Of a stretch of 44,955 nt of DNA, positions 34,207 through 42,687 are shown piece after piece. Origin of the DNA: Lachnospiraceae bacterium (GTDB taxonomy: Bacteria > Bacillota > Clostridia > Lachnospirales > Lachnospiraceae); assembly GCA_009779895.1 (NCBI GenBank), contig WRBB01000024.1:1-44955 (forward strand), written 5' to 3'. The notes below the pieces were generated by a model. The model saw only the letters and a program-made list of their open reading frames with translations. It did no database searches and was not told the DNA's origin. A program made the position numbers and the translations under genes. Position 1 is the first letter of the stretch. Each line of letters opens with the position of its first letter.

Positions 34207-35271
34207 ATGGATGTGAAACAAATTCTTGAAAAAGCAGTCAAAAAGGGGGCCTCTGATGTATTCATTGTGGCAGGGCGACCCATTTGTTTGAAAATAAACG
34301 GACGTTTGGAACACGAGGATACAGACCCCCTAAAACCATGCGGCATCAATGCTTTTGTTGAAGAAATCTATCAGCTGAGCAACCAAAGAAACATGACCAA
34401 TTTAATTGAAACAGGTGATGACGATTTTGCCGTTGCCATCGCCGGCTTATCACGTTTCAGGGTGAATATTTATAAGCAAAGGGGATCTTTTGCCGCTGTC
34501 ATCCGTATCATTCGCTTTGATATTCCTGACCCCAATGAACTAGGCATTCCCGGCCACATTATTGAGTTAGGCAATCAAAACAACGGTATGATATTGGTAA
34601 CAGGACCTGCCGGAAGCGGAAAATCCACTACCCTTGCCTGCATTATTGACGCCATCAATCAAACACGTGAAAGCCATATCATTACTTTAGAGGATCCGCT
34701 GGAATACCTGCACCACCATCAAAAAAGTGTGGTCAGTCAACGTGAGGTTTATATTGACACAAAGAGTTATGTCACTGCTTTAAAGGCTTCTTTGCGCCAA
34801 AGTCCGGATGTGATTTTATTGGGTGAAATGCGTGATTTAGATACCATAGAAGTGGCCATGACAGCCGCTGAAACAGGACATCTTATTTTTTCGACTTTAC
34901 ATACCATTGGAGCGGTCAGCACCATCGAACGAATTATTGATGTATTCCCCTCCGGGCAACAACGCCAAATCGCCTTGCAACTAACCATGGTGCTAAAAAC
35001 AGTGGTTTCCCAACAACTGGTACCTACCTTAGACGGACACTTAACGCCCGTTTTTGAGGTGATGCGTGTCACACCCGCCATCCGCACCATGATTCGTGAT
35101 GGCAAAGTACATCAAATCACCGGCGTTATGCAAACCGCCGGTGGAGAAAATATGATGTGTATGGACGATAGCTTACTCCGCTTATTCAAAGAAGGACAAA
35201 TCAGCAAAGATGTCGCCATCGGCCATGCTGTCAATCCGGAATTGCTTCAGAAGAAATTGGGACAAAGTTGA
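34207..35271 (+). CDS. pilT: PilT-type pilus retraction ATPase
   Basis: Hexameric secretion ATPase of 354 residues. The Walker A is GPAGSGKST (133-141), the Asp box THIITLEDPLEYL-like at about 155-170, Walker B LLGEMRDLDTIEVAM at about 200-215 and the His box GHLIFSTLHT just after. Near 290-300 comes AIRTMIRDGKVHQI, matching the AIRNLIRE-plus-K-HQI signature of PilT and not of PilB/GspE; Zn-binding cysteines of PilB are absent. It is the only ATPase of this cluster. AAGGAG precedes the ATG. In pili it drives retraction; here it could serve both directions, or a separate PilB gene may be elsewhere. It converges on the permease gene with one base between. Confidence 0.92.
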   Translation: MDVKQILEKAVKKGASDVFIVAGRPICLKINGRLEHEDTDPLKPCGINAFVEEIYQLSNQRNMTNLIETGDDDFAVAIAGLSRFRVNIYKQRGSFAAVIRIIRFDIPDPNELGIPGHIIELGNQNNGMILVTGPAGSGKSTTLACIIDAINQTRESHIITLEDPLEYLHHHQKSVVSQREVYIDTKSYVTALKASLRQSPDVILLGEMRDLDTIEVAMTAAETGHLIFSTLHTIGAVSTIERIIDVFPSGQQRQIALQLTMVLKTVVSQQLVPTLDGHLTPVFEVMRVTPAIRTMIRDGKVHQITGVMQTAGGENMMCMDDSLLRLFKEGQISKDVAIGHAVNPELLQKKLGQS

Positions 35272-35272
35272 C

Positions 35273-36664
35273 CTACTCTTCTCCTTGTGCCGCTTTCAAT
35301 TTTTGCTTTTCCTCTTCATTTCTGGGGAAAAGCAAATTTGTGAGAATCGCGATTACTGCAACAAAAGCAATTCTATCATTCATCAAAAATGCCAACCAAC
35401 CCAACCATGGGATTTCTGTCAAACCAACAAAGGCCGCTGCATTTCCGCCAAATCCTAAGCCAATCCCAAAAGTAACGCCAAGTACCGTTAGGTTACGGGG
35501 AGAGAAACCCTCCAAAGCAATCATTTGAATTCCATTATTTAAAATCATAGCAAAAACAGTCAAAATCGCACCACCTAAAACCGCCGGTGGAATATTGGTA
35601 AAAATCACCCCGATTTTGGGGAATAAGCCTGCAATGATTAGAGTAAAAGCACATAAGGCAAAACACCAACGATTGATGATTTTTGTCATAGCTACCATAC
35701 CGGCATTTTGGCCGAACTCTGTACTTGGCAAACAATTAAACACAGCTGCAAAGGTTGAGCTAACTGCGTCACAAACGATGGCACCTGAAATTTCCTTACT
35801 TTTGGCCGGACGACCCAAACCATTCATCGCAATGGTTGAAGTATAACCAATGGTAGATAAGCCGGAGATAAAATAAATAACCAAAAAGCTACTAATCGCT
35901 CCCCATTCAAAAACAGGACGCAAAGACCAAGGAATGGGTACTGATATCCAACCTACATCACGAATACCACTTAAATCTAAAATACCCATAATCATTGCAA
36001 TCACATAACCAACTGTAATCGCAATCAAAATGGCTGATACTTTCCAAAGCCCTTTGGCAAATCTTTGCAACATTAAACCAATCAAAAACACCGTAAAACC
36101 CAATGCTAAGTTTTGAATCGAACCAAATTCAGGATTCGTCGCCGGAGCGCCACCGGCAAAATTGTTAATACCAATGGGGATTAACATCAATCCAATGGCT
36201 ACCAACACGCAACCAATCACCATTGGCGGAAAAAAACGCTTAATATACTTATAAAAAAGGCCTACCACCAATTCTGCAACACTGGCTATCATCAAACCAC
36301 CAATCACCAGACCGATGGGATTATAGTGACCGGAAGCCACGGCTGCTGCTGCTACCCCAACACCCGGTGCAATAAAGGTAGATGCCGTACCCATCACAAT
36401 GGGCATACCTGCTCCAATTTGAAATCTTCCGATTTTGATCGGATAATTGTTAAGCAACGTAGCAATACCGGCAACAAACATGGCACATTGAATCATCAAA
36501 GCCGTCTGCGCAGGCGTAGCCTCAGCGGCGTTGGCAATGACTATAATCGGTGTCAAATTGCTAACAAACATAGCCAATAAATGCTGTAATGCGACCGGAT
36601 ATGCCACTCTAAATTTGGGACGCCCCTCCCATTGGTATAACATCGCTGTGTGCTTGTCTCTCAT
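35273..36664 (-). CDS. NCS2-family nucleobase permease (uracil/xanthine type)
   Basis: Proton-coupled nucleobase importer, 463 residues with about 12-14 hydrophobic segments. YPVALQHLLAMFVSNLTPIIV is the TM1 motif of the family and FGQNAGMVAMTKI the TM10 segment, whose Gln-Asn suggests purines such as xanthine rather than uracil. In TM8, where most members have a Glu followed by Gly-Asp, this protein reads SGLSTIGYTSTI, so the conserved Glu seems to be replaced. Substrate choice is therefore open. AGGAGGG precedes the ATG. A strong promoter and a palindrome (36703-36718) suggest repression. It is monocistronic. Confidence 0.88.
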   Translation of the reverse strand: MRDKHTAMLYQWEGRPKFRVAYPVALQHLLAMFVSNLTPIIVIANAAEATPAQTALMIQCAMFVAGIATLLNNYPIKIGRFQIGAGMPIVMGTASTFIAPGVGVAAAAVASGHYNPIGLVIGGLMIASVAELVVGLFYKYIKRFFPPMVIGCVLVAIGLMLIPIGINNFAGGAPATNPEFGSIQNLALGFTVFLIGLMLQRFAKGLWKVSAILIAITVGYVIAMIMGILDLSGIRDVGWISVPIPWSLRPVFEWGAISSFLVIYFISGLSTIGYTSTIAMNGLGRPAKSKEISGAIVCDAVSSTFAAVFNCLPSTEFGQNAGMVAMTKIINRWCFALCAFTLIIAGLFPKIGVIFTNIPPAVLGGAILTVFAMILNNGIQMIALEGFSPRNLTVLGVTFGIGLGFGGNAAAFVGLTEIPWLGWLAFLMNDRIAFVAVIAILTNLLFPRNEEEKQKLKAAQGEE

Positions 36665-36702
36665 CTCTTTCCCTCCTGAAATTCTCTCCTACTCTTCCTA
36701 CA

Positions 36703-36718
36703 ATATTATCAATAATAT
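36703..36718. promoter_or_regulatory. Palindromic operator candidate in the leader of the NCS2 permease gene
   Basis: ATATTAT-CA-ATAATAT, perfect 7-bp arms, lying just after the predicted transcription start and before the ribosome binding site. The place fits a repressor site. I cannot name the regulator. Confidence 0.5.
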
Positions 36719-36729
36719 GTTCCCCCAAA

Positions 36730-36758
36730 AGTATATGACATTTTGCACAATACTTCAA
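36730..36758 (-). promoter_or_regulatory. Promoter of the NCS2 permease gene
   Basis: Minus strand TTGAAG (36758-36753), 17-base spacer, TATACT (36735-36730). Confidence 0.75.
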
Positions 36759-36853
36759 TACATTTATTGATTTTTTTTATTTATTAATGCAAAATTTTTT
36801 TTAGCTTGCATGTGGAGCATTATTTATAATCCGCAAATAATGACAAATGTCAC

Positions 36854-36882
36854 TTGCAATCTAGGCGTATAGCATGTAAACT
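36854..36882 (+). promoter_or_regulatory. Promoter of the VTT-domain gene
   Basis: TTGCAA (36854-36859), 17-base spacer, TAAACT (36877-36882). Directly upstream is the palindrome TGACA-AA-TGTCA (36841-36852), and ACTAC-CATT-GTAGT (36880-36893) overlaps the start region. Confidence 0.6.
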
Positions 36883-36934
36883 ACCATTGTAGTAAAGAAA
36901 TAATTCAAATTAAAAGAGAAGTAGGTAACAGAAA

Positions 36935-37504
36935 TTGAATGTTGAAATGACAAACCTATCCTTTGTGATATTAGCCACATTGGTGATTCTGGCGATTTAT
37001 ACAATAAAAGGAATTGTTATGATTATACCCGCACCGGCACTTTATATTGCTGTGGGGGCTCTTTTTCCCACGCCTTTTGCCATTATCATTACTTATCTTG
37101 GAATGACTGCTGCATTAAGCGTTGCTTATATACTAGGGAAGAAATTAGGCGAAAAAAAAATCAACCTCTTAATCAACAAACAAGAAAGGGTTTCTTCTTT
37201 TTTACGTACAAATCAGGATAACTTACTAACCTTATGCTTTTTATCCAGAGTATTGCCACTCCCAAAAGAATTGTTTAGTTTGTTTTATGGTTCCATCGGC
37301 ATGAAGTATCCTGTGTATTTAATTGTTTCCTTGTTGGGGATGACCCCGTTTATGATACCAAATGTTGTAGCAGGTGCATCTATCCATACCCCACTATCCC
37401 CGGAGTTTTTGATACCGTTTGGCATTAGCCTCGGCATCACAATCGTGGTTTTTGTGATTTATACCATCCATACAAAAAAGATGCAAGGATTGATTGCATA
37501 CTAA
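36935..37504 (+). CDS. VTT/DedA-type membrane protein (TVP38/TMEM64-like)
   Basis: A 189-residue polytopic protein of the SNARE-associated (VTT) family, related to DedA proteins that flip phospholipids or undecaprenyl phosphate. PAPALYIAVGALFPTPFAIIITYLGMTA holds the re-entrant segment. FLSRVLPLPKELFSLFYGSIGMKYPVYLI, with the arginine followed by Pro residues, and LGMTPFMIPNVVAGA are the second conserved block. The start is TTG 36935, nine bases after GTAGG; ATG 36947 is an alternative without a binding site. It converges with the HD-GYP gene, with one base between stops. Confidence 0.85.
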   Translation: MNVEMTNLSFVILATLVILAIYTIKGIVMIIPAPALYIAVGALFPTPFAIIITYLGMTAALSVAYILGKKLGEKKINLLINKQERVSSFLRTNQDNLLTLCFLSRVLPLPKELFSLFYGSIGMKYPVYLIVSLLGMTPFMIPNVVAGASIHTPLSPEFLIPFGISLGITIVVFVIYTIHTKKMQGLIAY

Positions 37505-37505
37505 A

Positions 37506-38639
37506 CTATAGCCCGATTGCCGCATTCTTTTTTGTATGCTCTTTGTCATACTCCACTTTCTGCTGATACATCTCTTCTGCTACGCGCTTAAATACATCCA
37601 CCAACTTAGGATCGAATTGTTTCCCTGCATCTTCACATATGATTTTATAACCCTCTTCATGGGTGTATGGCTTTTTATAGGGTCGCTCGGAGACCAGCGC
37701 ATCATATACATCTACAATCGCCATCAAACGTCCCTCCAACGGAATATTTTCACCACGTAAACCTATGGGATAACCCGAACCGTCCCAACGTTCATGATGG
37801 GTGCCGGCAATGACAAAAGCATGACGCAAAAAGTCATTGTTCACCGTATTCTCTGTCATCCTTTCCACCAAATCTACACTAGCAGAAACATGGCCTTTCA
37901 TCACTTCAAACTCTTCGGGGGTTAAAGTACCTTTTTTGAGCAAGATAACATCCGGAATCGCAATTTTTCCCACATCATGCAACACTGCGGAAGAAATCAC
38001 AAGGTTGATGTCCCAATCTTTGATAATCTCGGCATAAACGCCTTGTGCTACCATCTCCTCCAATAAAATACGCAAGAATATCTTGGTACGCATAATATGC
38101 CCACCACTTAAATTGTCCCGAAATTCAACCATTTCCGCCACATTATCAATCACGCTATTTTGCAAATTGGTGATGTCTTCTACTTTTTCTTGCACGCTTT
38201 GTTCCAAGGCCGCAATCAACTGGGTCATTTCCTTTTGATGTTTCTTTAATTGCTTGGTTTGACTAGCGATTAATAACTCACGCTCCATCCTCTTTAATAA
38301 AATCGGCGCATTGAATGGTTTTGTAACAAAATCCACCGCCCCCAAATCAAGACCGGATAATTCGCTTTCACTATCGGTTTTGATGGTCAAGAATATCACC
38401 GGTATCTCATTATATTCCGGTATCGCTTTTAATGCCCGAATGGCTTCATACCCATTTTTTTTCGGCATTTCAATATCCAGCAAAATCAAATCCGGCATAA
38501 TTTTTTCCAATAATTCAAACATTTTATCGGCCGACGGCGCAGGAAAAACCTCATAGAACGGCTTTAAAATATTCCGTGCTTGTGTTAAATTGGAAACATT
38601 GTCATCTACCACTATGATTTTTTTTCTTACCGCATCCAT
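37506..38639 (-). CDS. Response regulator with HD-GYP c-di-GMP phosphodiesterase domain
   Basis: A 377-residue cytosolic two-domain protein. The receiver domain (about 6-122) has IIVVDDN, phospho-acceptor Asp55 in LILLDIEMPKKNGYEA, and the Lys of FVTKPFN. A coiled linker (about 125-165) leads to the HD-GYP domain (about 165-360), with HDVGK (221-225) and HHERWDGSGYP (281-291), so both the metal site and the GYP motif are intact and it should break down cyclic-di-GMP. No sensor kinase gene is adjacent. It has its own promoter (38737-38765). It lies about 2 kb from the pilus cluster. Confidence 0.93.
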   Translation of the reverse strand: MDAVRKKIIVVDDNVSNLTQARNILKPFYEVFPAPSADKMFELLEKIMPDLILLDIEMPKKNGYEAIRALKAIPEYNEIPVIFLTIKTDSESELSGLDLGAVDFVTKPFNAPILLKRMERELLIASQTKQLKKHQKEMTQLIAALEQSVQEKVEDITNLQNSVIDNVAEMVEFRDNLSGGHIMRTKIFLRILLEEMVAQGVYAEIIKDWDINLVISSAVLHDVGKIAIPDVILLKKGTLTPEEFEVMKGHVSASVDLVERMTENTVNNDFLRHAFVIAGTHHERWDGSGYPIGLRGENIPLEGRLMAIVDVYDALVSERPYKKPYTHEEGYKIICEDAGKQFDPKLVDVFKRVAEEMYQQKVEYDKEHTKKNAAIGL

Positions 38640-38736
38640 AAAGCAAAACGCTCCTCTCCATCATTTACAAATAAGCCCTGAAAGCAAACGGAGTAATTGT
38701 TTGAATATTCTTTTCTTATATGTTTGTTCACTTACA

Positions 38737-38765
38737 ATTATAGCACGCCCATTCTGTAATCACAA
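38737..38765 (-). promoter_or_regulatory. Promoter of the REC-HD-GYP gene
   Basis: Minus strand TTGTGA (38765-38760), 17-base spacer ending TGC, TATAAT (38742-38737). Confidence 0.8.
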
Positions 38766-38786
38766 CAATATTTATTTGATTCCTTT

Positions 38787-39836
38787 TTACCGCTCTAAAT
38801 ACTGCAACAAATCTTCTACCATCATTCTGAAAGCCGTAAACCCACCTGTAATAATATACCAAGCATCTGCATCCAGTACAAAAATTTGATCTTTTTGTGC
38901 CGCACTTGTTTGTGCAATAATTGGATCACGAATCATATTTTCGTAGGCAGCTCCCGCCCCTGTTGCCGCACTTCTATCCAACAAAAAAATAATATCCGGG
39001 TCAACTGACAATACATACTCCGCTCTTACATCAAAGCCATGCTGATCTTCAAACTCCGGTTCTTCTGTCGCCGCAGGTGTAAAACCAAATTCATCATACA
39101 AGAGATTAAAACGGCTTCCCGGGAGAAATACAGAAAGACTTGTTGCATCTACCATCATAGCAAATAAAGCCGTGGAGTCTGATTCGGATGCCAAGGCATT
39201 TACTTCTTCAAATACTTCTAAGATCGCATCATACTCCGCCTGTATCTTATCAGCAACACCGGGAAAGATTGCCGATAAGGCTGCAACACTAATCGCCATA
39301 TCCTCTACAATATTAATCTCACGGCCGGAACCTAAGCGAATCCATGCTGTATTGTCATAGCGTTTTTGTGTCTCATCCATAAATTCATCTCTATCTTCCG
39401 GACTCAGTCTGTCACCTGCCGCATTCATGCCAAAAGAACGGGCTCCCATAATCACAAGCTCCGGTTGCAACAAGTCAAGCACATCTCTATCTACATAAAA
39501 TAATGTTCCGCCTGAGTCTACCAAATCACTTTTTGCAAACCAAAATAACGCATCCGGTAAATTTGCCTGACTTGGCACGATAATCCTTTCGATACTTGTA
39601 TGTTCAATACCAATATGCAATAAAATATCAAGTACACCATAATCATAAATTGCGACGGTACGAGGATTTGTCATAACCACCACCTCATCTCCCTCAAAAT
39701 CAGTGATTGTGACTGGCTCTTGCAAAAAATCACTTGTCTTTGTTTCTTCTGTTTCTGCTGCCGCAGCCCCACTGCAAGCCACCAAACCTAACACCATTGT
39801 AACGACAATCAGCCCTATTATTATTGTTTTTTTCAT
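38787..39836 (-). CDS. yclQ: Siderophore-binding lipoprotein (FatB/CeuE/YclQ type)
   Basis: Binds an iron-siderophore complex at the cell surface, 349 residues. The start is ATG 39836, five bases after GGGAGG; it opens a lipoprotein signal ending GLVAC with Cys21, followed by a Ala/Glu-rich spacer. The mature protein has the FecCD/ferrichrome-binding fold: VTITDFEGDEVVVMTNPRTVAIYDYG, LLQPELVIMGAR, IAVSVAAL-like, AEYVLSVDPDIIFLLDRS and the C-terminal WYIITGGF. YclQ-type proteins bind catecholates such as petrobactin. It is the last gene of the permease-permease-ATPase-binding protein operon. The siderophore is inferred from family, not visible. Confidence 0.85.
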   Translation of the reverse strand: MKKTIIIGLIVVTMVLGLVACSGAAAAETEETKTSDFLQEPVTITDFEGDEVVVMTNPRTVAIYDYGVLDILLHIGIEHTSIERIIVPSQANLPDALFWFAKSDLVDSGGTLFYVDRDVLDLLQPELVIMGARSFGMNAAGDRLSPEDRDEFMDETQKRYDNTAWIRLGSGREINIVEDMAISVAALSAIFPGVADKIQAEYDAILEVFEEVNALASESDSTALFAMMVDATSLSVFLPGSRFNLLYDEFGFTPAATEEPEFEDQHGFDVRAEYVLSVDPDIIFLLDRSAATGAGAAYENMIRDPIIAQTSAAQKDQIFVLDADAWYIITGGFTAFRMMVEDLLQYLER

Positions 39837-39886
39837 TTCATCCTCCCGTTGCGAAAACACTTCATATTTTGTAATTTTATTGCGCC

Positions 39887-40663
39887 TTACAATTTGTAAT
39901 CAAAATAAAGACAAACACTTCTACCATCATGCCTTACAATATTAAAATCATGATCAAAAACCGTATCTAATACACCTTTACTTATAATCTCTTCCTGTTT
40001 CCCTTCCTGTACAATCTCACCGTCTTTCATCGCTACAACATAATTGGCATAAGCCGCCGCAAAATTAATATCATGAAGAACCACGATGACCGTTTTTCCC
40101 AACTCGTCCACCATCATCCGAATTGTTTTCATCATCTCCACGGAATATTTTATATCCAAATTGTTCAGCGGCTCATCCAAAAAAATATAGGGTGTGTCCT
40201 GCGCCAATACCATGGCAATAAATGCACGTTGCCTTTGCCCGCCGGATAATTCATTCAAATAACAATCACGCAAATCCAACAAATTCATATAACCCAACGC
40301 TTCTTCCACCTTTTGTTTGTCTATCTCTTGCAAACGGCCACCACAATGAGGAAAACGACCATACTCTACCAAATCATTTATGGTAATTTTCACACTTAAC
40401 TGCTGGGTTTGCCTTAAAAAAGCAATTTTCTTTGCCACATCAGAGGGTTTTATTTTTGTGATATCTTCTCCGGCCAGCAGCACCTCACCTGCTTGCGCCG
40501 GTACAATGTTGGCCATCACCCCCAATAGGGTGGATTTACCGGCACCATTTGCACCAACCATAGCTGTAATGGCCTTTTCCGGCACAACAAAATTGATATT
40601 TTTTAATGTCTTTTTCCGGCCCCTCCGGCTATAGGATTGGCTAATATTTTTTATTTCTATCAT
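39887..40663 (-). CDS. yclP: Siderophore ABC transporter ATP-binding protein
   Basis: Energises siderophore import, 258 residues. Walker A GANGAGKST (36-44), Q-loop FLRQTQQ, signature LSGGQRQRAFIAMVLAQ, Walker B YIFLDEPLNNLD and the switch His in VIVVLHDINFA are in order, as in FepC/FatE/YclP. Between the start and Walker A is the KNINFVVPEKAITAMVG segment. GGGGGAG lies upstream of the ATG. It is 19 bases after the permease and 51 before the binding-protein gene. Because each neighbour belongs to the same importer, assignment is safe. Confidence 0.92.
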   Translation of the reverse strand: MIEIKNISQSYSRRGRKKTLKNINFVVPEKAITAMVGANGAGKSTLLGVMANIVPAQAGEVLLAGEDITKIKPSDVAKKIAFLRQTQQLSVKITINDLVEYGRFPHCGGRLQEIDKQKVEEALGYMNLLDLRDCYLNELSGGQRQRAFIAMVLAQDTPYIFLDEPLNNLDIKYSVEMMKTIRMMVDELGKTVIVVLHDINFAAAYANYVVAMKDGEIVQEGKQEEIISKGVLDTVFDHDFNIVRHDGRSVCLYFDYKL

Positions 40664-40681
40664 ATGTTTTCTCCCCCATTC

Positions 40682-41695
40682 TTAAAATTTTTTATTCTCT
40701 TTCAAAATAAAATAAAACAAATAGGAACAACCGATTAAATTGATAATCACTGTAACAGGAATCGCTCCCTCCAGCAATTCCACAACACCTTGTCCCATAA
40801 TCAAAGCCAAAGCAGCAATCACAGCAGAGCCAATAAACAAGGGCAAATGTCTATGGGTTTTTAGTAACATACGGGCCAAGTTCACTGCTAAGAGCCCTAA
40901 AAATGTCAAAGAACCAATCAATGCCGTTGCTACACTCATACCGATTGCAACTAAAATCAAATTTCTGTGCAGCTCCTTTTCATAAGCAACACCCAAACCT
41001 TTTGCCTGCGCACCCCCCAATATTAATACATTATAAGTCCTATGTCTTGCCAAAATCACCACAATCAACAATACCATAATCGGCAAAACCAAAAAAATAA
41101 TGCTTGTATTCATATTATTTACCGTAACGTGAATAGCCGCCTGTAACTGAAAGAATTCATAATTTGTCATAATGGTCTGCAAATATCTGGCTCCGTTTCC
41201 TACAATCCCCGATAATACCAAACCAAACATCAGTAAAAATATCATATTATTTTTGCTTTTTCGTAAAATAGCAGAATACATCAAAAGAGAAATCACGACC
41301 ATAGCACCCGCAGAAATCAAAAAATTTACGTAAGAATTTTGAAACAATACCGATGTAGAGCCAAAAAAGAACAGCAGCATCGTTTGTACCCCTATAAACA
41401 CCGCATCAAAACCTATCATGGATGGTGTTAAAACCTTACTTTCTGTCATGGTCTGGAATAATAAACTAACCACCGCAATAACCACTGCTGCAATTGCCAT
41501 ACCCACCAACGCAGGCACAGAACGACCCAAAATCTGGTCAAATGCCTGCCGGGACATTTCCACACCCAAACGCCATGCCTTGACATAGGTGCGGGCAAAT
41601 ATATACAAGACAACACCTAAAATCAGCAACGCAGCCATCACAGAAAAGGCCGTCATCTGATTTCTAAACCCCGGCTTTTTGTTTGTTACTTCCAC
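40682..41695 (-). CDS. yclO: Siderophore ABC transporter permease (FatC/YclO type)
   Basis: One of two FecCD-type membrane subunits, 337 residues with about nine hydrophobic segments. SVPALVGMAIAAVVIAVVSLLFQTMTE and the coupling segment GSLTFLGLLAVNLARMLLKT are typical; the latter faces the ATPase. The start is GTG 41695, seven bases after TAGGGGG, and overlaps the upstream permease gene by 32 bases, implying coupled translation. Order permease-permease-ATPase-binding protein equals the B. subtilis yclNOPQ order, so symbols follow it. The C-terminus is Lys/Glu/Asn rich. Confidence 0.88.
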   Translation of the reverse strand: MEVTNKKPGFRNQMTAFSVMAALLILGVVLYIFARTYVKAWRLGVEMSRQAFDQILGRSVPALVGMAIAAVVIAVVSLLFQTMTESKVLTPSMIGFDAVFIGVQTMLLFFFGSTSVLFQNSYVNFLISAGAMVVISLLMYSAILRKSKNNMIFLLMFGLVLSGIVGNGARYLQTIMTNYEFFQLQAAIHVTVNNMNTSIIFLVLPIMVLLIVVILARHRTYNVLILGGAQAKGLGVAYEKELHRNLILVAIGMSVATALIGSLTFLGLLAVNLARMLLKTHRHLPLFIGSAVIAALALIMGQGVVELLEGAIPVTVIINLIGCSYLFYFILKENKKF

Positions 41696-42659
41696 CTTGC
41701 AACCCCCTAATCAAATAAATCATAAAAATGATTCCCCCGGCAATACTAATGGTAAGACTAACATTCATTTCAAAGGGAAACAGAATCAATCTGCTGATTA
41801 TGTCACAAATTAACACAAATACCGAACCAAACAGCATCAATTCTACCATGGATTTTTTTAAATTGTCACCATAAAAACTAGTTGCCATGTTTGGGATAAT
41901 CAAGCCAACAAAGGGCAATGGACCAACTGCCACAAAGGTAGCCGCACCAATCAAAGCAATCATAACTAAGCCTAAAAAAACCACTCGATTATAATGTAAT
42001 CCAAGATTTTTAGCAAAGTCCTCCCCCAACCCAATGATACTGAACTTCGTAGAAAATAAAACCGCCAAAATCAAAGGAATCAAAACAATGTATACCATGG
42101 TAAAATTACCCAAGCGGGCAAAACTACCAAGATTGAATACATTCATCATCTGCATCACTTCAAAGCGAAATGCCAATGCTGTTGTCAACGCTGAAATCAT
42201 TCCACCATACATCATACCCAACAAGGGAATATATACCACTTCCCGCATCTTTAAGCGATTGATAATGGAGGTAAACAGAATCGTAGCAATCAGTGCAAAA
42301 GTAAAGGCAAAAGCTGTTTGTACAATACCTGACTGTTGACTAAAAAATAGAAACGATAGTAATAAACCCAAAGCTGCCGCATCTATCGTTCCACTCGTGG
42401 TTGGCGACATAAATTTATTGCGACTAATCGCCTGCATCATCAAACCGGCTACACTAAGACCTGCTGCCGAAAAAATAATTGCCAACGTTCTAGGAATACG
42501 ACTGTGAGTAAATACACTGATTGCTACTTCATCACCACGAAATAATGCTTGCGGCGTGACCCCCTCTAAAGCACCCATGAACAAGGATACCATGGTTAAA
42601 ATCGCAAATAAAACAATTATGATAAACCGCTTTCGATCAAACGAACTGAAACCCACCAT
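41664..42659 (-). CDS. yclN: Siderophore ABC transporter permease (FatD/YclN type)
   Basis: First gene of the siderophore-import operon, 331 residues, FecCD family. RIPRTLAIIFSAAGLSVAGLMMQ is the family's N-terminal motif (the RxPR start), and the ATPase-coupling segment is LPFVGLIIPNMATSFYGDN. The start is ATG 42659 behind TTGAGGAGG at nine bases; the codon at 42677 (TTG) lies in the binding site itself and is rejected. The leader holds three GTTAG-N6-CTAAC boxes, consistent with iron-dependent repression by a DtxR-type regulator. The regulator gene itself is not in the window. Confidence 0.9.
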   Translation of the reverse strand: MVGFSSFDRKRFIIIVLFAILTMVSLFMGALEGVTPQALFRGDEVAISVFTHSRIPRTLAIIFSAAGLSVAGLMMQAISRNKFMSPTTSGTIDAAALGLLLSFLFFSQQSGIVQTAFAFTFALIATILFTSIINRLKMREVVYIPLLGMMYGGMISALTTALAFRFEVMQMMNVFNLGSFARLGNFTMVYIVLIPLILAVLFSTKFSIIGLGEDFAKNLGLHYNRVVFLGLVMIALIGAATFVAVGPLPFVGLIIPNMATSFYGDNLKKSMVELMLFGSVFVLICDIISRLILFPFEMNVSLTISIAGGIIFMIYLIRGLQGGSNKQKAGV

Positions 42660-42687
42660 TGACACGTCCCTCCTCAATAGATGCTTT

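Noticed and set aside
36665-36934. Purine or xanthine riboswitch before the NCS2 permease gene
   Set aside because: The leader after the predicted start is short and holds a simple dyad; no conserved aptamer sequence is recognisable.
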